Shown piece after piece: positions 11,001 through 20,252 of a stretch of DNA of 64,000 bases. Origin of the DNA: Pseudoxanthomonas sp. CF385. Its GTDB lineage: Bacteria > Pseudomonadota > Gammaproteobacteria > Xanthomonadales > Xanthomonadaceae. Location of the stretch: NCBI RefSeq assembly GCF_900104255.1, contig NZ_FNKZ01000004.1:179599-243598 (forward strand). Reading direction: 5' to 3'. Position 1 is the stretch's first letter. Each line of letters opens with the position of its first letter. Under the pieces are notes generated by a model, which saw only the letters and a list, made by a program, of their open reading frames with translations, did no database searches and was not told where the DNA came from. The position numbers and the translations under genes are program-made.

Positions 11001-11385
11001 CGCGCTCGAGGCCATGCCACAGGGGCCACGTTCGCCACAGGCCGACGATCACCGCGCCGATCACCGCACTCACGCCCAGCGCCGCCAGCAGGCTGCCGCT
11101 GTCATGCAGCGAGGCCAGCGGCCAGGCCAGCAGCAACGCACTGCCCGCGAACGCCGCCGCCCAGGCCAGCGCCAAGGCCGGCAGGTCTTCGCGCCAGGCC
11201 CGGCCGGGCGCCAGCACGCGGGTGCCGCGCAGCCACGACACGCCCATCGCGGCGGCCGGCTGGGCCAGCCAGGCACCGAGGGCTGCCGCCACGCCACCGA
11301 GCCACGCACCGACGCCGGCCAGCAGGAGGCCTGCCAGCAGGGCGATCAGGGCGACATGGCGGGTCTGCAGCCGGGGCTCAGGCAT
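8089..11385 (-). CDS. giant ankyrin-repeat membrane protein
   Basis: A 1098-aa protein. Residues ~8-220 hold several hydrophobic segments (e.g. [20 protein letters not shown]), and the remaining ~850 residues are nearly continuous ankyrin repeats (recurring G-x-TPLH-x-A and LL-x-x-GAD-x-x cores such as [12 protein letters not shown] and [12 protein letters not shown]). By composition I estimate about 20-25 repeats. The ATG at 11385 overlaps the last 8 nt of ycgL, so the two are translationally coupled. The protein is likely an inner-membrane-anchored interaction scaffold; its partner is unknown. Members of this type occur in xanthomonad chromosomes but I cannot assign a function. Confidence 0.85.
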   Translation of the reverse strand: MPEPRLQTRHVALIALLAGLLLAGVGAWLGGVAAALGAWLAQPAAAMGVSWLRGTRVLAPGRAWREDLPALALAWAAAFAGSALLLAWPLASLHDSGSLLAALGVSAVIGAVIVGLWRTWPLWHGLERDGGGLAAHWRGLLEHDFHAWRGLAVATALAVAIGGGLCLAWPGLVPASARTALAIAYALLLPVLHLGVQRVAGAGVLPVVEMPEREVDAFDPPAVEADAVADVDLEQALFEAARAGRVDRALSLLEAGADAHALPADGSRDQRSLGALAAVLPDLRLLRTLIAHGVDLNHAHAGVTPLLAATRDSWHGRPDAVTTLLANGADPRIADAEGNTPLHHAARSSDPGVVALLRDAAAELDALNHDGLTPLGVACMAGNWRLAKFLLERGARPDPQGGQPVLLAAAATEEDDPAGVQLLLKHKAKVDARDAQRRSALHEAAFAGHAEVAATLLAAGADVHARDAQQRTPWLDAARGARTAVLEKLADAGADRLATDAERRNALMLACGAEQVSPALVRRLLEWGIDPADTDAAGRRPVDAAAEAGRWALVSALDPAYALPNAVAAAEDETPPDRAPSALLREGLASGQFDGLEALARLCSREELGALLHEPDLQRPARLAWLLRQGADPDIRTAQGDTLAFALLSQGASGVPALAVVLARAVSPAGAGGLSRFLAACAADDQAARTLESCALDLLDRGADPFGASPQGDPALSLAVRLGWQRVLDRLLDIGVDREARDSHGMTALHLAAVLGRETALKQLIAKGASPDARAADGQTPLGVALACGRRDLADWLDWRTWPLPKRALRPADLPSAAMVGDRDAVRRLLDLGFDVDSPDAQGCTALLRAAGGGFTTTVELLIARGADPQRAAHTGATPLSAAVSMRQAEIVGALLTAGADIEYRLPGGVTVLMLAAALGLPEIAARLITAGANVHAGDAQGLTPLHCATLYGFTAREKPRLVALLDTLLLSGAESEQVASGSVTPLLLLLGARAEPGTACDEEVVLAGLERLLDEGVSLDVQDPRGFGPLHLASLHGLLRVVSRLLRAGADPELRDALNRTPREIAVMRGFIDVAAEFVPATPGAGASMARFLRDRG

Positions 11386-11635
11386 CGGGACGGATGGCGG
11401 GATCGGGCTGCGGCGGGAACTGGATGTGGAACCCGCGCGAGGCGAGATTGGTGCGGACGACGTCGGCATCCTCGCGGGCGAGTTTCCGCTCGGGCGTCAG
11501 GGCGACCTCAAGGACGAACGACAGGTCACCCAGTTGGGTGCGCAGCGGTTCGGGCAGTCGGGCGAAATCATCGCGCGCCGCCAGGTAGACGAACGTGTCG
11601 GCCTTGCGCTGGCTCTTGTAGACGTAGGCTTGCAT
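11378..11635 (-). CDS. ycgL: YcgL-domain protein
   Basis: An 85-aa protein with the N-terminal [16 protein letters not shown] and the [13 protein letters not shown] core characteristic of the YcgL (UPF0745) family. The family is widespread in gammaproteobacteria, often beside rnd or minD genes, and has no firm biochemical function. Here its 3' end overlaps the start of the ankyrin-repeat gene by 8 nt (its stop lies inside the ATGCCTGA overlap), an unusual partner. The start ATG at 11635 was chosen by family length; an in-frame extension upstream is GC-rich shadow. Confidence 0.88.
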   Translation of the reverse strand: MQAYVYKSQRKADTFVYLAARDDFARLPEPLRTQLGDLSFVLEVALTPERKLAREDADVVRTNLASRGFHIQFPPQPDPAIRPDA

Positions 11636-11798
11636 CCGCGCGCGTTGCGCCCTGCCAGTGGACAAGCGGGGATTGTGCGGGAAATGCCCCATGCGCGAAA
11701 CCCGCATCGCGATCACGCCGGGCATGACGATCGGCGGCGGGATGCATCGGAAGGGGCTGGTACCCTTGGCCTCTTCACCTCGCACTAACGGACCTCCG

Positions 11799-14165
11799 AT
11801 GCGCCCTGCCCTGTTCGCCCTGCTGCTGCCGCTCGCCCTCGCGCCGGCCGCGCACGCCCAGACGCCCGCACCGCTCACGCTGGAGCAGGTGATGGCCGAG
11901 CCGGACTGGATCGGTCCGCCGGTCGAGCGCGCCTGGTGGGCATGGGACGGCAAGCAGGTGCAGTACGAACTGAAGCGCGACGGCAGCGTGGTCCGCGACA
12001 CCTTCGAACAGAGCATCGATGGCGCCGCGGCGCGCCGCGTCGGCGACGACCAGCGCGCCCGCCTGGACGCCATCAACCCCGTCTACGACGCGACCCGCCA
12101 GCGCATGCTGCTCTCGCGCAACGGCGACCTCTTCGTGCGTGACCTTCGCAGCGGCACGCTGGCCCAGATCACGCGCACCAACGAGGCCGAGCAGCAGGCC
12201 CGCTTCGCCCAGGACGGCGCGGTGATCTGGCGCACTGGCGCCACGTGGAATCGCTGGACCTCCGGCACCGGTGCGGTCACCGTGGCCGAACTGAAGGCCG
12301 AGCGCGATCCGCTGGCGCCGCCCAAGGCGGATGCGCTGCGCGACCAGCAGATGCGCACGATCCGCACCCTGGCCGACGACCGCGCCCAGCGCGAAGCCGC
12401 GCAGAAGCAGGCGGAAGCCTGGCGCAAGGCCGACCCGAGCCGCGCACCCGCACCGATCTACCTCGGCACGGAGGTGGAGATCGAAGGCAGCTCGCTGTCG
12501 CCGAACGGCCGTTGGCTGCTGGTGGTGACGCGCAAGAAAGGCGCCGATGCCGGCCAGGCCGGCAAGATGCCGAAGTACGTGACCGAATCCGGGTACGAGG
12601 AATTCCAGGAAGTCCGCACGCGCGTCGGCCGCAATGCGCCGGTGCCGCACGCCCTGTGGCGTGTCGACATGGCCGACGGCAGCGTCAAGGAAATCCCGTT
12701 CGAAGGCCTGCCCGGCATCGACAAGGATCCGCTCGCCGCGCTGCGCAAACAGGCAGGCAAGGATCCGCTGAAGGGACCGCGCGACGTGCGCGTGGAGAAC
12801 GACAGCGATGGCAACGCGATCGCCTGGACGAACGACGGCACCCAGGTCGCCGTGCAGGTGCACGCCGTCGACAACAAGGACCGCTGGATCGCCACCGTCG
12901 ACCTGCCGGCGGCGCGCCTGCAGCCCCGCCACCGGCTGACCGACGACGCGTGGATCAACTGGGGCTTCAACCAGTTCGGCTGGCTGCCCGACAACCGCAC
13001 GCTGTGGCTGCTCTCGGAAGAATCCGGCTACTCGCACCTGTACACCGCCACCGGCAACGAAAAGCCGCGCGCGCGCACCTCCGGCAAGTGGGAAGTGTCC
13101 GCGGCGGACGTCACCGCCGATGGCAACGGCTTCCTGTTCCTGTGCAACCGCGCATGGCCGGGCGATTACGAGGTCTGCAAGCTCGACCTGGCCAGCAACC
13201 AGCTGAAGGAAGTCACCGCGCTGGACGGCGTGGAGGACTTCAGCCTGTCGCCGGACGGACGCCAGCTGCTGGTGCGCCATTCGCGCAGCTACACGCCGGT
13301 CCAGCTCTCGGTGACGGGCGTGGACGGCGGCGACGCGCGCGCCCTCACCGACACCCGTACCGCGGCGTTCAAGGCGCGCGCATGGATCGAACCGGAGTAC
13401 GTGCAGGTACCGTCGAAGCACGGCGCCGGCGTGGTCTGGGGCAAGTACTACGGGCCGAAGACGATGGAGGCCGGCAAGCGCTATCCCATCGTCATGTTCG
13501 TGCACGGGGCGGGCTACCTGCAGAACGTCACCGCGCGCTATCCCAACTACTTCCGCGAACAGATGTTCCACCAGTTGCTGGTGGACCGCGGCTACATCGT
13601 GCTCGACCTGGACTACCGCGCCAGCGAAGGCTACGGCCGCGACTGGCGCACGGCCATCTACCGCAACATGGGCCACCCGGAGCTGGAAGACTACCTGGAC
13701 GGTCTGGAATGGCTGGTCGCGCAGAAGCAGGGCGACCGCGACCGCGCCGGCATCTACGGCGGCAGCTATGGCGGCTTCATGACGTTCATGGCGCTGTTCC
13801 GCGCACCGGGTGTGTTCAAGGCCGGCGCCGCGCTGCGTCCGGTGGTCGACTGGACGCAGTACAACCACGAGTACACCAGCAACATCCTCAACACTCCGGA
13901 GCTCGACCCGCAGGCCTACCTGGCCTCCTCGCCGATCGAATACGCCGACGGCCTTCAGGACCACCTGCTGATCGCACACGGCATGATCGACGACAACGTG
14001 TTCTTCAAGGACTCGGTGGTGCTTTCGCAGAAGCTGATCGAACTGCGCAAGGACAACTGGGAGCTGGCGGCGTATCCGCTGGAACGGCACGGCTTCACGC
14101 GCTCGGATTCCTGGCTGGACGAGTACAAGCGCGTGCTGAAGCTGTTCGAGCAGAACCTGAAGTAA
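11799..14165 (+). CDS. secreted S9-family prolyl oligopeptidase-like serine peptidase
   Basis: A 788-aa exported peptidase. It has a signal peptide (residues 1-22, ending at AAHAQ), a beta-propeller region up to ~560, and a C-terminal alpha/beta-hydrolase domain. The catalytic triad is visible: Ser656 in GGSYGGF, Asp731 in HGMIDDNV, His764 in ERHGF. The substrate is presumably short peptides in the periplasm or outside. Xanthomonads carry many S9 paralogues; this one resembles the group lacking a DPP-IV-type N-terminal domain. ATG 11799 was chosen because the signal peptide begins there; the upstream open frame is antisense to ycgL. Confidence 0.9.
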   Translation: MRPALFALLLPLALAPAAHAQTPAPLTLEQVMAEPDWIGPPVERAWWAWDGKQVQYELKRDGSVVRDTFEQSIDGAAARRVGDDQRARLDAINPVYDATRQRMLLSRNGDLFVRDLRSGTLAQITRTNEAEQQARFAQDGAVIWRTGATWNRWTSGTGAVTVAELKAERDPLAPPKADALRDQQMRTIRTLADDRAQREAAQKQAEAWRKADPSRAPAPIYLGTEVEIEGSSLSPNGRWLLVVTRKKGADAGQAGKMPKYVTESGYEEFQEVRTRVGRNAPVPHALWRVDMADGSVKEIPFEGLPGIDKDPLAALRKQAGKDPLKGPRDVRVENDSDGNAIAWTNDGTQVAVQVHAVDNKDRWIATVDLPAARLQPRHRLTDDAWINWGFNQFGWLPDNRTLWLLSEESGYSHLYTATGNEKPRARTSGKWEVSAADVTADGNGFLFLCNRAWPGDYEVCKLDLASNQLKEVTALDGVEDFSLSPDGRQLLVRHSRSYTPVQLSVTGVDGGDARALTDTRTAAFKARAWIEPEYVQVPSKHGAGVVWGKYYGPKTMEAGKRYPIVMFVHGAGYLQNVTARYPNYFREQMFHQLLVDRGYIVLDLDYRASEGYGRDWRTAIYRNMGHPELEDYLDGLEWLVAQKQGDRDRAGIYGGSYGGFMTFMALFRAPGVFKAGAALRPVVDWTQYNHEYTSNILNTPELDPQAYLASSPIEYADGLQDHLLIAHGMIDDNVFFKDSVVLSQKLIELRKDNWELAAYPLERHGFTRSDSWLDEYKRVLKLFEQNLK

Positions 14166-14168
14166 GCC

Positions 14169-14738
14169 GTGCGCGCTTCTTCGCCCACTGCGAGCGGCGC
14201 CGCCTTCGTCACCGTGACGGCGAAGGTGTCGATCGTCGTGGGCATCGGCGCCACGCTCTATGCCGCACTGCAGGTGCTGGCGGCGCTGGTCATCCTGCGG
14301 GGCGAGGAGGTATCGCGTTTCATCGACTTCGTCGCGGCGCAGTCGGTGCCAGCGGGCCTGGTGTGGATGTTGTCGCACCTGACCGCGATCGCCGTCGGCT
14401 TCCTGCTGGTGAGCGCGGCGTTCCTGGCGGTGTCGGTGGGCCTGCTGCGTCGTCGCGCCTGGGGCTGGTGGGGCTTCGTCGCGTTCATGGTGCTGGGCGC
14501 GCTGGCCAACTTCGCCGGCATCGCGGTGATCGATGCGCTGTTCGCCTGGGTCGACCGTCTGCCGCAGACGCCCGACACCGCGCCCCTGCTGGCCGAACTG
14601 GCCACGCTGCGTTCGCTGTCGTTGGCCCTGGCCTGGGCGACGGCGGTGGTGTTCGGCGCGCTGCACGCGCTGATCGTGTGGCAACTGTGTCGGCCGAACG
14701 TGCGCGCCGAATTCGGATGGGCGCAGCCGCCCCGGTAG
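14169..14738 (+). CDS. four-helix hypothetical membrane protein
   Basis: A 189-aa protein with about four transmembrane segments ([20 protein letters not shown] segment near 22-45, then ~70-95, 100-125, 155-175). It starts at a GTG three bases after the S9 peptidase stop, so it is probably cotranscribed and translationally coupled. I do not recognise a named family. Function unknown. Confidence 0.65.
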   Translation: MRASSPTASGAAFVTVTAKVSIVVGIGATLYAALQVLAALVILRGEEVSRFIDFVAAQSVPAGLVWMLSHLTAIAVGFLLVSAAFLAVSVGLLRRRAWGWWGFVAFMVLGALANFAGIAVIDALFAWVDRLPQTPDTAPLLAELATLRSLSLALAWATAVVFGALHALIVWQLCRPNVRAEFGWAQPPR

Positions 14739-14741
14739 AAT
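14736..14741 (+). promoter_or_regulatory. -10 element for hemF, predicted leaderless
   Basis: TAGAAT ends 7 nt before the hemF ATG (14749), so transcription should begin at or next to the start codon. A weak -35 (TTCGGA, 18-nt spacer) is possible. Confidence 0.5.
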
Positions 14742-14748
14742 GCGCGGC

Positions 14749-15678
14749 ATGAACGACATCTCGCCCGTCCGCGACTACCTCACCGACCTGCAGGACCGCA
14801 TCTGCGCCGCCATCGAAGCGGCCGACGGCACGGCCCGGTTCCGCGAAGATGCATGGAGCCGCCCGCCGGGCGATGCGTCGCCGATCCGCGGCGGCGGGCG
14901 CACCCGCATCCTCCGCGACGGCGCCGTGTTCGAGCAGGCCGGCATCGGCTTCTCCGACGTGTCCGGCGATCGCCTGCCCCCGTCCGCCTCCGCGCATCGT
15001 CCGGAACTCGCGGGCGCGTCCTGGCGCGCGGTCGGCGTGTCGCTCGTGTTCCATCCGCGCAACCCCCACCTGCCCACCACGCACGCGAATGTCCGCCATT
15101 TCCGCGCCGAGCGCGATGGCGAAACGGTGGCGTGGTGGTTCGGCGGCGGCTTCGACCTCACTCCGTTCTACCCGGTCGACGAGGATGTCCGCCACTGGCA
15201 CCACACCGCCCGCGATCTGTGCGAACCGTTCGGCGGCCAGGCGCGTTACGACGCGCACAAGCGCTGGTGCGACGAGTACTTCTTCCTCAAGCACCGCAAC
15301 GAGACGCGTGGCGTCGGCGGCCTGTTCTTCGACGACCTGAGCGAGGATTTCGAGCGCGACTTCGGCTACCTGCGCGCTGTCGGCGATGGCTTCCTCGATG
15401 CCTACCTGCCCATCGTCGCGCGCCGCAAGGACGCGCCCTACGGTGAACGCGAGCGTGATTTCCAGCTGTACCGGCGCGGGCGCTACGTCGAGTTCAACCT
15501 GGTGTACGACCGCGGCACGCTGTTCGGCCTGCAGAGCGGCGGACGCGCCGAGTCGATCCTGATGAGCCTGCCGCCGCTGGTCCGCTGGGAATACGGCTAT
15601 GCGCCGGAGGACGGCAGCGACGAGCAGCGCCTGTCCGACTACCTGCGGCCGCGCGACTGGCTGGCCGAATCCGCCTGA
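14749..15678 (+). CDS. hemF: oxygen-dependent coproporphyrinogen-III oxidase
   Basis: Aerobic haem pathway enzyme converting coproporphyrinogen III to protoporphyrinogen IX, 309 aa from the ATG at 14749. Family signatures are clear: [25 protein letters not shown] segment near residues 95-115, [14 protein letters not shown], and the C-terminal [12 protein letters not shown]. An in-frame ATG lies 9 nt upstream (14740), but it falls inside the TAGAAT promoter hexamer, so the second ATG is preferred. hemB lies 14 kb away on the same strand. The identification is firm. Confidence 0.97.
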   Translation: MNDISPVRDYLTDLQDRICAAIEAADGTARFREDAWSRPPGDASPIRGGGRTRILRDGAVFEQAGIGFSDVSGDRLPPSASAHRPELAGASWRAVGVSLVFHPRNPHLPTTHANVRHFRAERDGETVAWWFGGGFDLTPFYPVDEDVRHWHHTARDLCEPFGGQARYDAHKRWCDEYFFLKHRNETRGVGGLFFDDLSEDFERDFGYLRAVGDGFLDAYLPIVARRKDAPYGERERDFQLYRRGRYVEFNLVYDRGTLFGLQSGGRAESILMSLPPLVRWEYGYAPEDGSDEQRLSDYLRPRDWLAESA

Positions 15679-15686
15679 CGTCGCCC

Positions 15687-16184
15687 CTAAGGTGAAGGCT
15701 TCTGGCGCGGCACCAGCGTGATGTGCCCCGTGTTCTCCAGCACCGCCAGTTGGATGTCCGCCATGTCCAGGCATCCGGACTCGCGCATGGCCTTCTCGAA
15801 GTCCTCATGGCTGATCAGCTCGCGCCGCAACACGTCGCGATAGACCTGTCCGTCGCGCGCCAGCAATACCGGCGCACCTTCCACCCAGCGCTCCACCCGC
15901 GGCGAACGCGCGGACAGCAGGCCGACCAGCCAGTTCAGCGCGATCAGGGTCGCCGCCAGCAACAGGCCACCGCCCACCGACGTGTCCTCGCCCAGCAGTG
16001 CGTTCTGCACCGCGTTGCCGAGCAGCACGACCAGCAGCATGTCGAACGGGGTGAACTGGCCCATCGTCCGCTTGCCCGACAGACGGATCATCCCCAGCAG
16101 GATGAAGTACACCACGCACGCGCGGAGCACGAAGGCCCACCAGGGCATGGCCAGCTGGAACATCTGGTCGAACGGAGCGCTCAT
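15687..16184 (-). CDS. DUF421 (YetF-like) membrane protein
   Basis: A 165-aa protein with three N-terminal transmembrane segments (about 15-35, 45-65, 70-90) and a small cytosolic C-terminal domain. The motif GKRTMGQFTPFDMLLVVLLG is the DUF421/YetF signature. Family members are common in bacteria, and some are linked to spore germination or membrane stress; the biochemical role is unknown. It is convergent with hemF (8-nt gap). Confidence 0.87.
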   Translation of the reverse strand: MSAPFDQMFQLAMPWWAFVLRACVVYFILLGMIRLSGKRTMGQFTPFDMLLVVLLGNAVQNALLGEDTSVGGGLLLAATLIALNWLVGLLSARSPRVERWVEGAPVLLARDGQVYRDVLRRELISHEDFEKAMRESGCLDMADIQLAVLENTGHITLVPRQKPSP

Positions 16185-16246
16185 GCGTCACCCGGCAGGA
16201 GGGAGTGCGCGCACGGTAGCGCACGCCGGGGCAAACGACAGGCAAT

Positions 16247-16282
16247 AAAAAGCCCCGCAGACCAGGGGGAGATCGGCGGGGC
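16247..16282 (-). terminator. probable polA terminator
   Basis: Read on the minus strand: GCCCCGC (16282-16276), a 17-nt loop, GCGGGGC (16258-16252), then five T (16251-16247). The long loop and the distance from polA (about 265 nt) make this moderate evidence. Confidence 0.5.
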
Positions 16283-16307
16283 CAGGGGAGCGGGACCTGG
16301 GGAGGGG
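16278..16307 (+). other. putative G-quadruplex motif
   Basis: Five runs of three or four G (16278-16281, 16285-16288, 16292-16294, 16299-16302, 16304-16307) are separated by loops of 1-4 nt, which satisfies the usual G3+ N1-7 rule. More G-runs flank it at 16265-16269, 16318-16322 and near 16334. The G-rich strand is opposite to the polA transcript. Confidence 0.5.
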
Positions 16308-16547
16308 TCGTCGCTCCGGGGGAGATCGCTCCAGGGGATGGGAGAGATCAGCGACAGACGTTGCATCTGTCGCGAGCTATATGACCACTCTGCACATGGA
16401 TGGTTCGTGAAGATTCCGGTTAAAAAACCGTAAGATTCAGGAGGAATTCAGTTTATTGAACTCGTCGGTATACAAATATACCTGACAGGATTTCCCTGAA
16501 CGTTCCGCAAGCCCATGTTCCGGAAGGGAAAACGTTTTCAGGCCGCG

Positions 16548-19313
16548 CTAATGGGCCTCTTCCCAGTTGTCGCCGACCCCGCTGTCGACCACCAGCGGAA
16601 CGCTCAATTGCGCCGCCGCCGCCATTCGGGCGGTCGCTTCCTGCAGGAGGGTGGGCACGAAGTCCGCATCGGCCTCGAACACCAGTTCGTCGTGCACCTG
16701 CAGGATCATCAGCGCCTGGTCGCGGTGCCCGGCCAGCCAGGCATCCACGCCGATCATCGCGCGCTTGATGATGTCCGCCGCGGTGCCCTGCATCGGCGCG
16801 TTGATCGCCGCGCGCTCCGCGCCTGCGCGCTGCCCCTGGGTGCCTTTATTGATGTACTCCAGGTACAGCCGGCGCCCGAACACGGTCTCCACATAGCCCA
16901 GCTCGCGCGCCTGCTGGCGCGTGCGCTCCATGTAGTCACGCACGCCGGGGTAGCGACTGAAGTACAGGGCGATGTAGTCCTGCGCCTCGCCGCGTCCGAT
17001 GCCCAGCTGGCGCGCGAGCCCGAACGCGCTCATGCCGTACATCAGCCCGAAGTTGATCGCCTTCGCCGCGCGACGTTCGTTGCCGGTCACCTCGTCGAGC
17101 GCGCGGCCGAACACTTCCGCCGCCGTCGCCTTGTGGATGTCGGCACCGGATTCGAACGCGCGCACCAGCCCGGGATCCTGCGACAGGTGGGCCATGATGC
17201 GGAGCTCGATCTGCGAGTAGTCGCAGGCCACCAGCTTGCGGCCCGGCGGCGCGACGAAGGCCTTGCGGATGCGGCGGCCGTCCTCGGTGCGGATCGGGAT
17301 GTTCTGCAGGTTGGGGTCGGTCGAAGACAGACGCCCGGTGGCCGCACCGGCCTGGTGGTAGCTGGTGTGCACGCGACCGGTGTCGGCATTCACCATCTCC
17401 GGCAGCTTGTCGGTGTAGGTGCTGCGCAACTTGGCCAGTCCGCGGTATTCCAGGATCACGCGCGGCAGCTCGTGCTGGTCGGCGATGGCCTCCAGCGCCT
17501 CCTCGTTCGTGCTGGGCTGGCCGGTCGGCGTCTTCACCAGCACCGGCAGCTTGAGTTCGTCGAACAGCAACGCCTGCAGCTGCTTCGGCGAATCCAGATT
17601 GAAGGTGCGCCCGGCAAGCTCCGTGGCTTTCTGCTGCGCGGCCAGCATGCGCTTGGACAGGTCGGCGCTCTGCCGGCGCAGTTCGTCGCCGTCGATCATC
17701 ACGCCATTGGCCTCGATGCGCGCCAGCACCGGCACCAGCGGCATCTCGATCTCGCGGTACACGCTCTCCAGGCCTGGTTCCGCGGCCAGCCTCGGCGCGA
17801 TCGCGCGATGCAGGCGCAGGGTGATGTCGGCATCTTCGGCGGCGTAGCGGGTGGCGTCGTCGATGGCCACCTGCGAGAACGGGATCTGCTTGGCGCCCTT
17901 GCCCGCCACGTCTTCGTACTTGACCGTGTCGTAGCCGAGGAAGCGCTTGGCCAGGCTGTCCATGTCGTGGCGGTTGCTGCCCGAATTCAGCACGAAGCTC
18001 TCCAGCATCGTGTCGTCGGCGTAGCCCTGCACGTCCACGCCATGACGGCGCAGCACGTGCAAGTCGTACTTGCCGTGCTGGCCCAGCTTGCGCTTCGCCG
18101 GATCGGCCAGGACGGGCGCGAGTGCGTCCAGCACGTGGATACGTTCGAGTTGCTGCGGCGCGCCCGGATAGTCGTGCCCGACCGGCACGTAGACGGCCTT
18201 GCCTGTTTCGGTCGCGAAACTCAGGCCGACCAGACGGGCCTGCATCGGATCCAGGCTGTCGGTTTCGGTGTCGAACGCGAACTCATCCGCTGCGTGCAGC
18301 TGCGCGACCAGCGCCTCGAGCTGCGCGGATTCAGTCACGGCGGCGTACTCGCCGGCGACGCCCAGCGACGCATCCACGGGACCTTCGTCGACCGATGCCG
18401 CCGTCACGCGCCCGGTGCCTCGGGCCCGGCCCGGCTCCTTCTCGGCGATGGAGGTCGCGTCGGACACGCCGCCGTCTAGCTCCTTCAAGGCCTGGTTGAA
18501 GCCGTAGCGCGCGTAGAGTTCGCGCAACTCGTCGACATGGCGATCCCGCAACGGCAGCGTCTCGGGGCCGCCCTCCAGCGCCACGTCCGTCTTGATCGTC
18601 ACCAGCGTGCGGTTCAACGGCAGGCGCGGCAGCGCGGCCCGCAGGTTGTCGCCGATCTTGCCCTTGATCTCGCCGGCCCTGTCGATGATCGCAGCGAGCG
18701 TGCCGTATTCGCCCAGCCACTTCGCCGCGGTCTTGGGTCCGCATTTCTCAACGCCGGGCACGTTGTCCACGGTGTCGCCCATCAGGGCGAGGAAATCGAC
18801 GATCTGGTCCGGCCGCACGCCGAACTTTTCCATCACCGATTCGGTGGAATCCAGCCGGCTCCCGCTCATCGTGTTGACCAGCGCCACGCCGGGACGCACG
18901 AGCTGGGCGAAGTCCTTGTCGCTGGTGGAGATCGTCACCTCCATCCCCTTGGCCGCACCTTGCAGCGCCAGCGTGCCGATCACGTCATCGGCCTCCACGC
19001 CATCCACGCACAGCAACGGGAAGCCGAGCGCCTGCACGATGCGCCGCATCGGCTCGACCTGTGCCCGCAGCTCCTCCGGCATGGGCGGCCGGTTCGCCTT
19101 GTAGTCGGGATAGAGATCGTCGCGGAACGTCGGGCCGCTGGCGTCCAGGACGAAGGCGACGTAGTCCGGTTTCTCCTTCAGCGTCGCGCGCAGCATGTTC
19201 ACCACGCCGAACAGCGCACCGGTGGGCTCGCCCTGCGCGTTGGTGAGCGGAGGCAGCGCGTGGAACGCGCGGAACAGGTAGCTGGAACCGTCGATCAGTA
19301 CGAGTCGTGTCAT
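16548..19313 (-). CDS. polA: DNA polymerase I
   Basis: A 921-aa repair and Okazaki-fragment-processing polymerase. The 5' flap nuclease domain occupies ~1-300 (IDGSSYLFRAFHALPPL, DKDFAQLV), the 3'-5' exonuclease domain ~330-520 (FDTETDSLD retains the acidic residues), and the family A polymerase domain ~540-921 (DYSQIELRIMAHLSQD, RRAAKAINFGLMYGMS, LQVHDELVFEAD). All three activities look intact. It is divergent from a DUF2782 lipoprotein gene, a conserved pairing in gammaproteobacteria. Its promoter appears leaderless (TAGAAT six bases before the ATG). The start ATG gives the canonical N-terminus MTRLVLIDG. Confidence 0.98.
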   Translation of the reverse strand: MTRLVLIDGSSYLFRAFHALPPLTNAQGEPTGALFGVVNMLRATLKEKPDYVAFVLDASGPTFRDDLYPDYKANRPPMPEELRAQVEPMRRIVQALGFPLLCVDGVEADDVIGTLALQGAAKGMEVTISTSDKDFAQLVRPGVALVNTMSGSRLDSTESVMEKFGVRPDQIVDFLALMGDTVDNVPGVEKCGPKTAAKWLGEYGTLAAIIDRAGEIKGKIGDNLRAALPRLPLNRTLVTIKTDVALEGGPETLPLRDRHVDELRELYARYGFNQALKELDGGVSDATSIAEKEPGRARGTGRVTAASVDEGPVDASLGVAGEYAAVTESAQLEALVAQLHAADEFAFDTETDSLDPMQARLVGLSFATETGKAVYVPVGHDYPGAPQQLERIHVLDALAPVLADPAKRKLGQHGKYDLHVLRRHGVDVQGYADDTMLESFVLNSGSNRHDMDSLAKRFLGYDTVKYEDVAGKGAKQIPFSQVAIDDATRYAAEDADITLRLHRAIAPRLAAEPGLESVYREIEMPLVPVLARIEANGVMIDGDELRRQSADLSKRMLAAQQKATELAGRTFNLDSPKQLQALLFDELKLPVLVKTPTGQPSTNEEALEAIADQHELPRVILEYRGLAKLRSTYTDKLPEMVNADTGRVHTSYHQAGAATGRLSSTDPNLQNIPIRTEDGRRIRKAFVAPPGRKLVACDYSQIELRIMAHLSQDPGLVRAFESGADIHKATAAEVFGRALDEVTGNERRAAKAINFGLMYGMSAFGLARQLGIGRGEAQDYIALYFSRYPGVRDYMERTRQQARELGYVETVFGRRLYLEYINKGTQGQRAGAERAAINAPMQGTAADIIKRAMIGVDAWLAGHRDQALMILQVHDELVFEADADFVPTLLQEATARMAAAAQLSVPLVVDSGVGDNWEEAH

Positions 19314-19319
19314 GCCCGC

Positions 19320-19325
19320 ATTCTA
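19320..19325 (-). promoter_or_regulatory. -10 element for polA, predicted leaderless
   Basis: TAGAAT on the minus strand followed by exactly 6 nt (GCGGGC) and the polA ATG, placing +1 on the A of the start codon. No convincing -35 was found. Confidence 0.5.
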
Positions 19326-19406
19326 CGCCGCGCCCCGGGAACGGCGTCACGCGCGCACTACGCGTTGGGCGCATAATCCGGCCACTGCCCCCGCCAGGAC
19401 TCCACC

Positions 19407-19715
19407 ATGACCCGCTCGCTGAAACGCGCCCTGCTGCTGTCCTGCGTGATCACCGTGGCCGGCTGCGCCTCGACCGGCGGCGCCAGCGCGCCGCCCGGCG
19501 TGGATCTCGCCAGCGCCCAGGTGGCCGTGCGCACCGAGAAGAACGGCGACACCATCGAGGAGTACCGGGTGGCGGGCAACCTGCGCATGGTCAAGGTCAC
19601 GCCGTCGCGCGGCGCGCCGTATTACCTGTACGACTCCGACGGCGACGGCCGCCTGGACAAGAGCAAGGACAACAGCGACATCTCGCCGGTGTACTGGAAG
19701 CTCTACGGCTGGTGA
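19407..19715 (+). CDS. DUF2782 lipoprotein
   Basis: A 102-aa lipoprotein: signal peptide with lipobox VAGC (Cys at about residue 20), then a single small beta domain (TIEEYRVAGNLRMVKVTP, YYLYDSDGDGRLD, ISPVYWKLYGW) that matches DUF2782. The family is regularly encoded next to polA in gammaproteobacteria, and its role is unknown. CATAAT at 19372-19377, 30 nt before the ATG, is a likely -10. Confidence 0.87.
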   Translation: MTRSLKRALLLSCVITVAGCASTGGASAPPGVDLASAQVAVRTEKNGDTIEEYRVAGNLRMVKVTPSRGAPYYLYDSDGDGRLDKSKDNSDISPVYWKLYGW

Positions 19716-19725
19716 GGCGCCGCCT

Positions 19726-20172
19726 TCAGCGGATCACCAGCACCGGTACGCCGCAACGGGCCAGCACCTCGCTGGTCTGGCTGCCCAGCAGCAGGCGCCC
19801 GAGTGCGCGCCGTCCATGCGACGCCATCACGATCAGATCGCAGCCCTCGCGTTCCGCCGCCTCCACTATGGCCTCGGCGGCATAGCGGTCGGCCACGTGC
19901 AGCGTGGCCGCGTCGACGCCGATGGTGCCGGCCTGGACGGATGCGCCGGCCAGCACCTTGCGCGCGGCTTCTTCGCGGGCGGTCTGGAACTCCGGCAGCG
20001 ACGTGCCCACCGCGCTCCAGCCCAGCGCATCGTCGAAACCGGTGTTGATGGGCTCGCTGACGGTCAGCACGGTGGCGCGCGCCTGGAGGCGCGCCGCGAG
20101 CGTCAGGCCGTGCTCCACGCCCTTGCCGGCGAGCTCGGAGCCGTCGGTCGCGATCAGGATATGTCGGTACAT
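19726..20172 (-). CDS. universal stress protein
   Basis: A 148-aa single-domain UspA-type nucleotide-binding protein. The N-terminus YRHILIATDGSE and the C-terminal ATP-binding signature GRRALGRLLLGSQTSEVL (G-2x-G-9x-G-S type) are both present, so it likely binds ATP. I prefer the ATG at 20172 (ribosome binding site AGGTG) over an in-frame ATG at 20184. An FNR/ANR-like box and a matching -10 lie upstream, implying induction under low oxygen. It is convergent with the DUF2782 gene. Confidence 0.93.
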   Translation of the reverse strand: MYRHILIATDGSELAGKGVEHGLTLAARLQARATVLTVSEPINTGFDDALGWSAVGTSLPEFQTAREEAARKVLAGASVQAGTIGVDAATLHVADRYAAEAIVEAAEREGCDLIVMASHGRRALGRLLLGSQTSEVLARCGVPVLVIR

Positions 20173-20201
20173 GCCGCACCTCATGACGATGGGATGCGTC
20201 C

Positions 20202-20243
20202 ATTACACGCGCGGCGGGCTTAGTACGCCGTGATCTGGATCAA
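20202..20243 (-). promoter_or_regulatory. FNR/ANR-type box with class II -10 upstream of universal stress gene
   Basis: On the minus strand TTGAT-CCAG-ATCAC (20243-20230) matches the FNR/ANR consensus TTGAT-N4-ATCAA at 9 of 10 positions. A TGTAAT hexamer (20207-20202) lies exactly where a -10 should be if the box is centred at -41.5. Leader to the ATG is about 23 nt with an AGGTG ribosome binding site. Confidence 0.7.
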
Positions 20244-20252
20244 TCGGCCGCG

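Larger units (their letters stand above)
16185..16547. other. 363-nt intergenic region between DUF421 gene and polA
   Basis: No gene is seen. It holds a minus-strand hairpin with T-tract (probable polA terminator, near 16247-16282), a G-rich block with repeated GGGGGAGATCG (16265-16275 and 16318-16328), and an AT-rich segment (about 16410-16500) containing short inverted repeats such as GTAT-N6-ATAC, CGGTT-A4-AACCG and TTCA-N6-TGAA. The AT-rich part is clearly lower in GC than its surroundings; it may carry the DUF421 promoter or an operator, but no clear -35/-10 pair was found. Confidence 0.6.

Noticed and set aside
11775..14759. Very long (about 990 codons) minus-strand frame opposite the S9 peptidase
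   Set aside because: It is antisense to a gene with clear catalytic motifs, has a His/Arg/Gln-biased low-complexity composition, and arises from high-GC third positions.
16430..16500. Small gene with AGGAGG in the AT-rich part behind polA
   Set aside because: No ATG/GTG at a proper distance; the frame from the TTG ends after a few codons.
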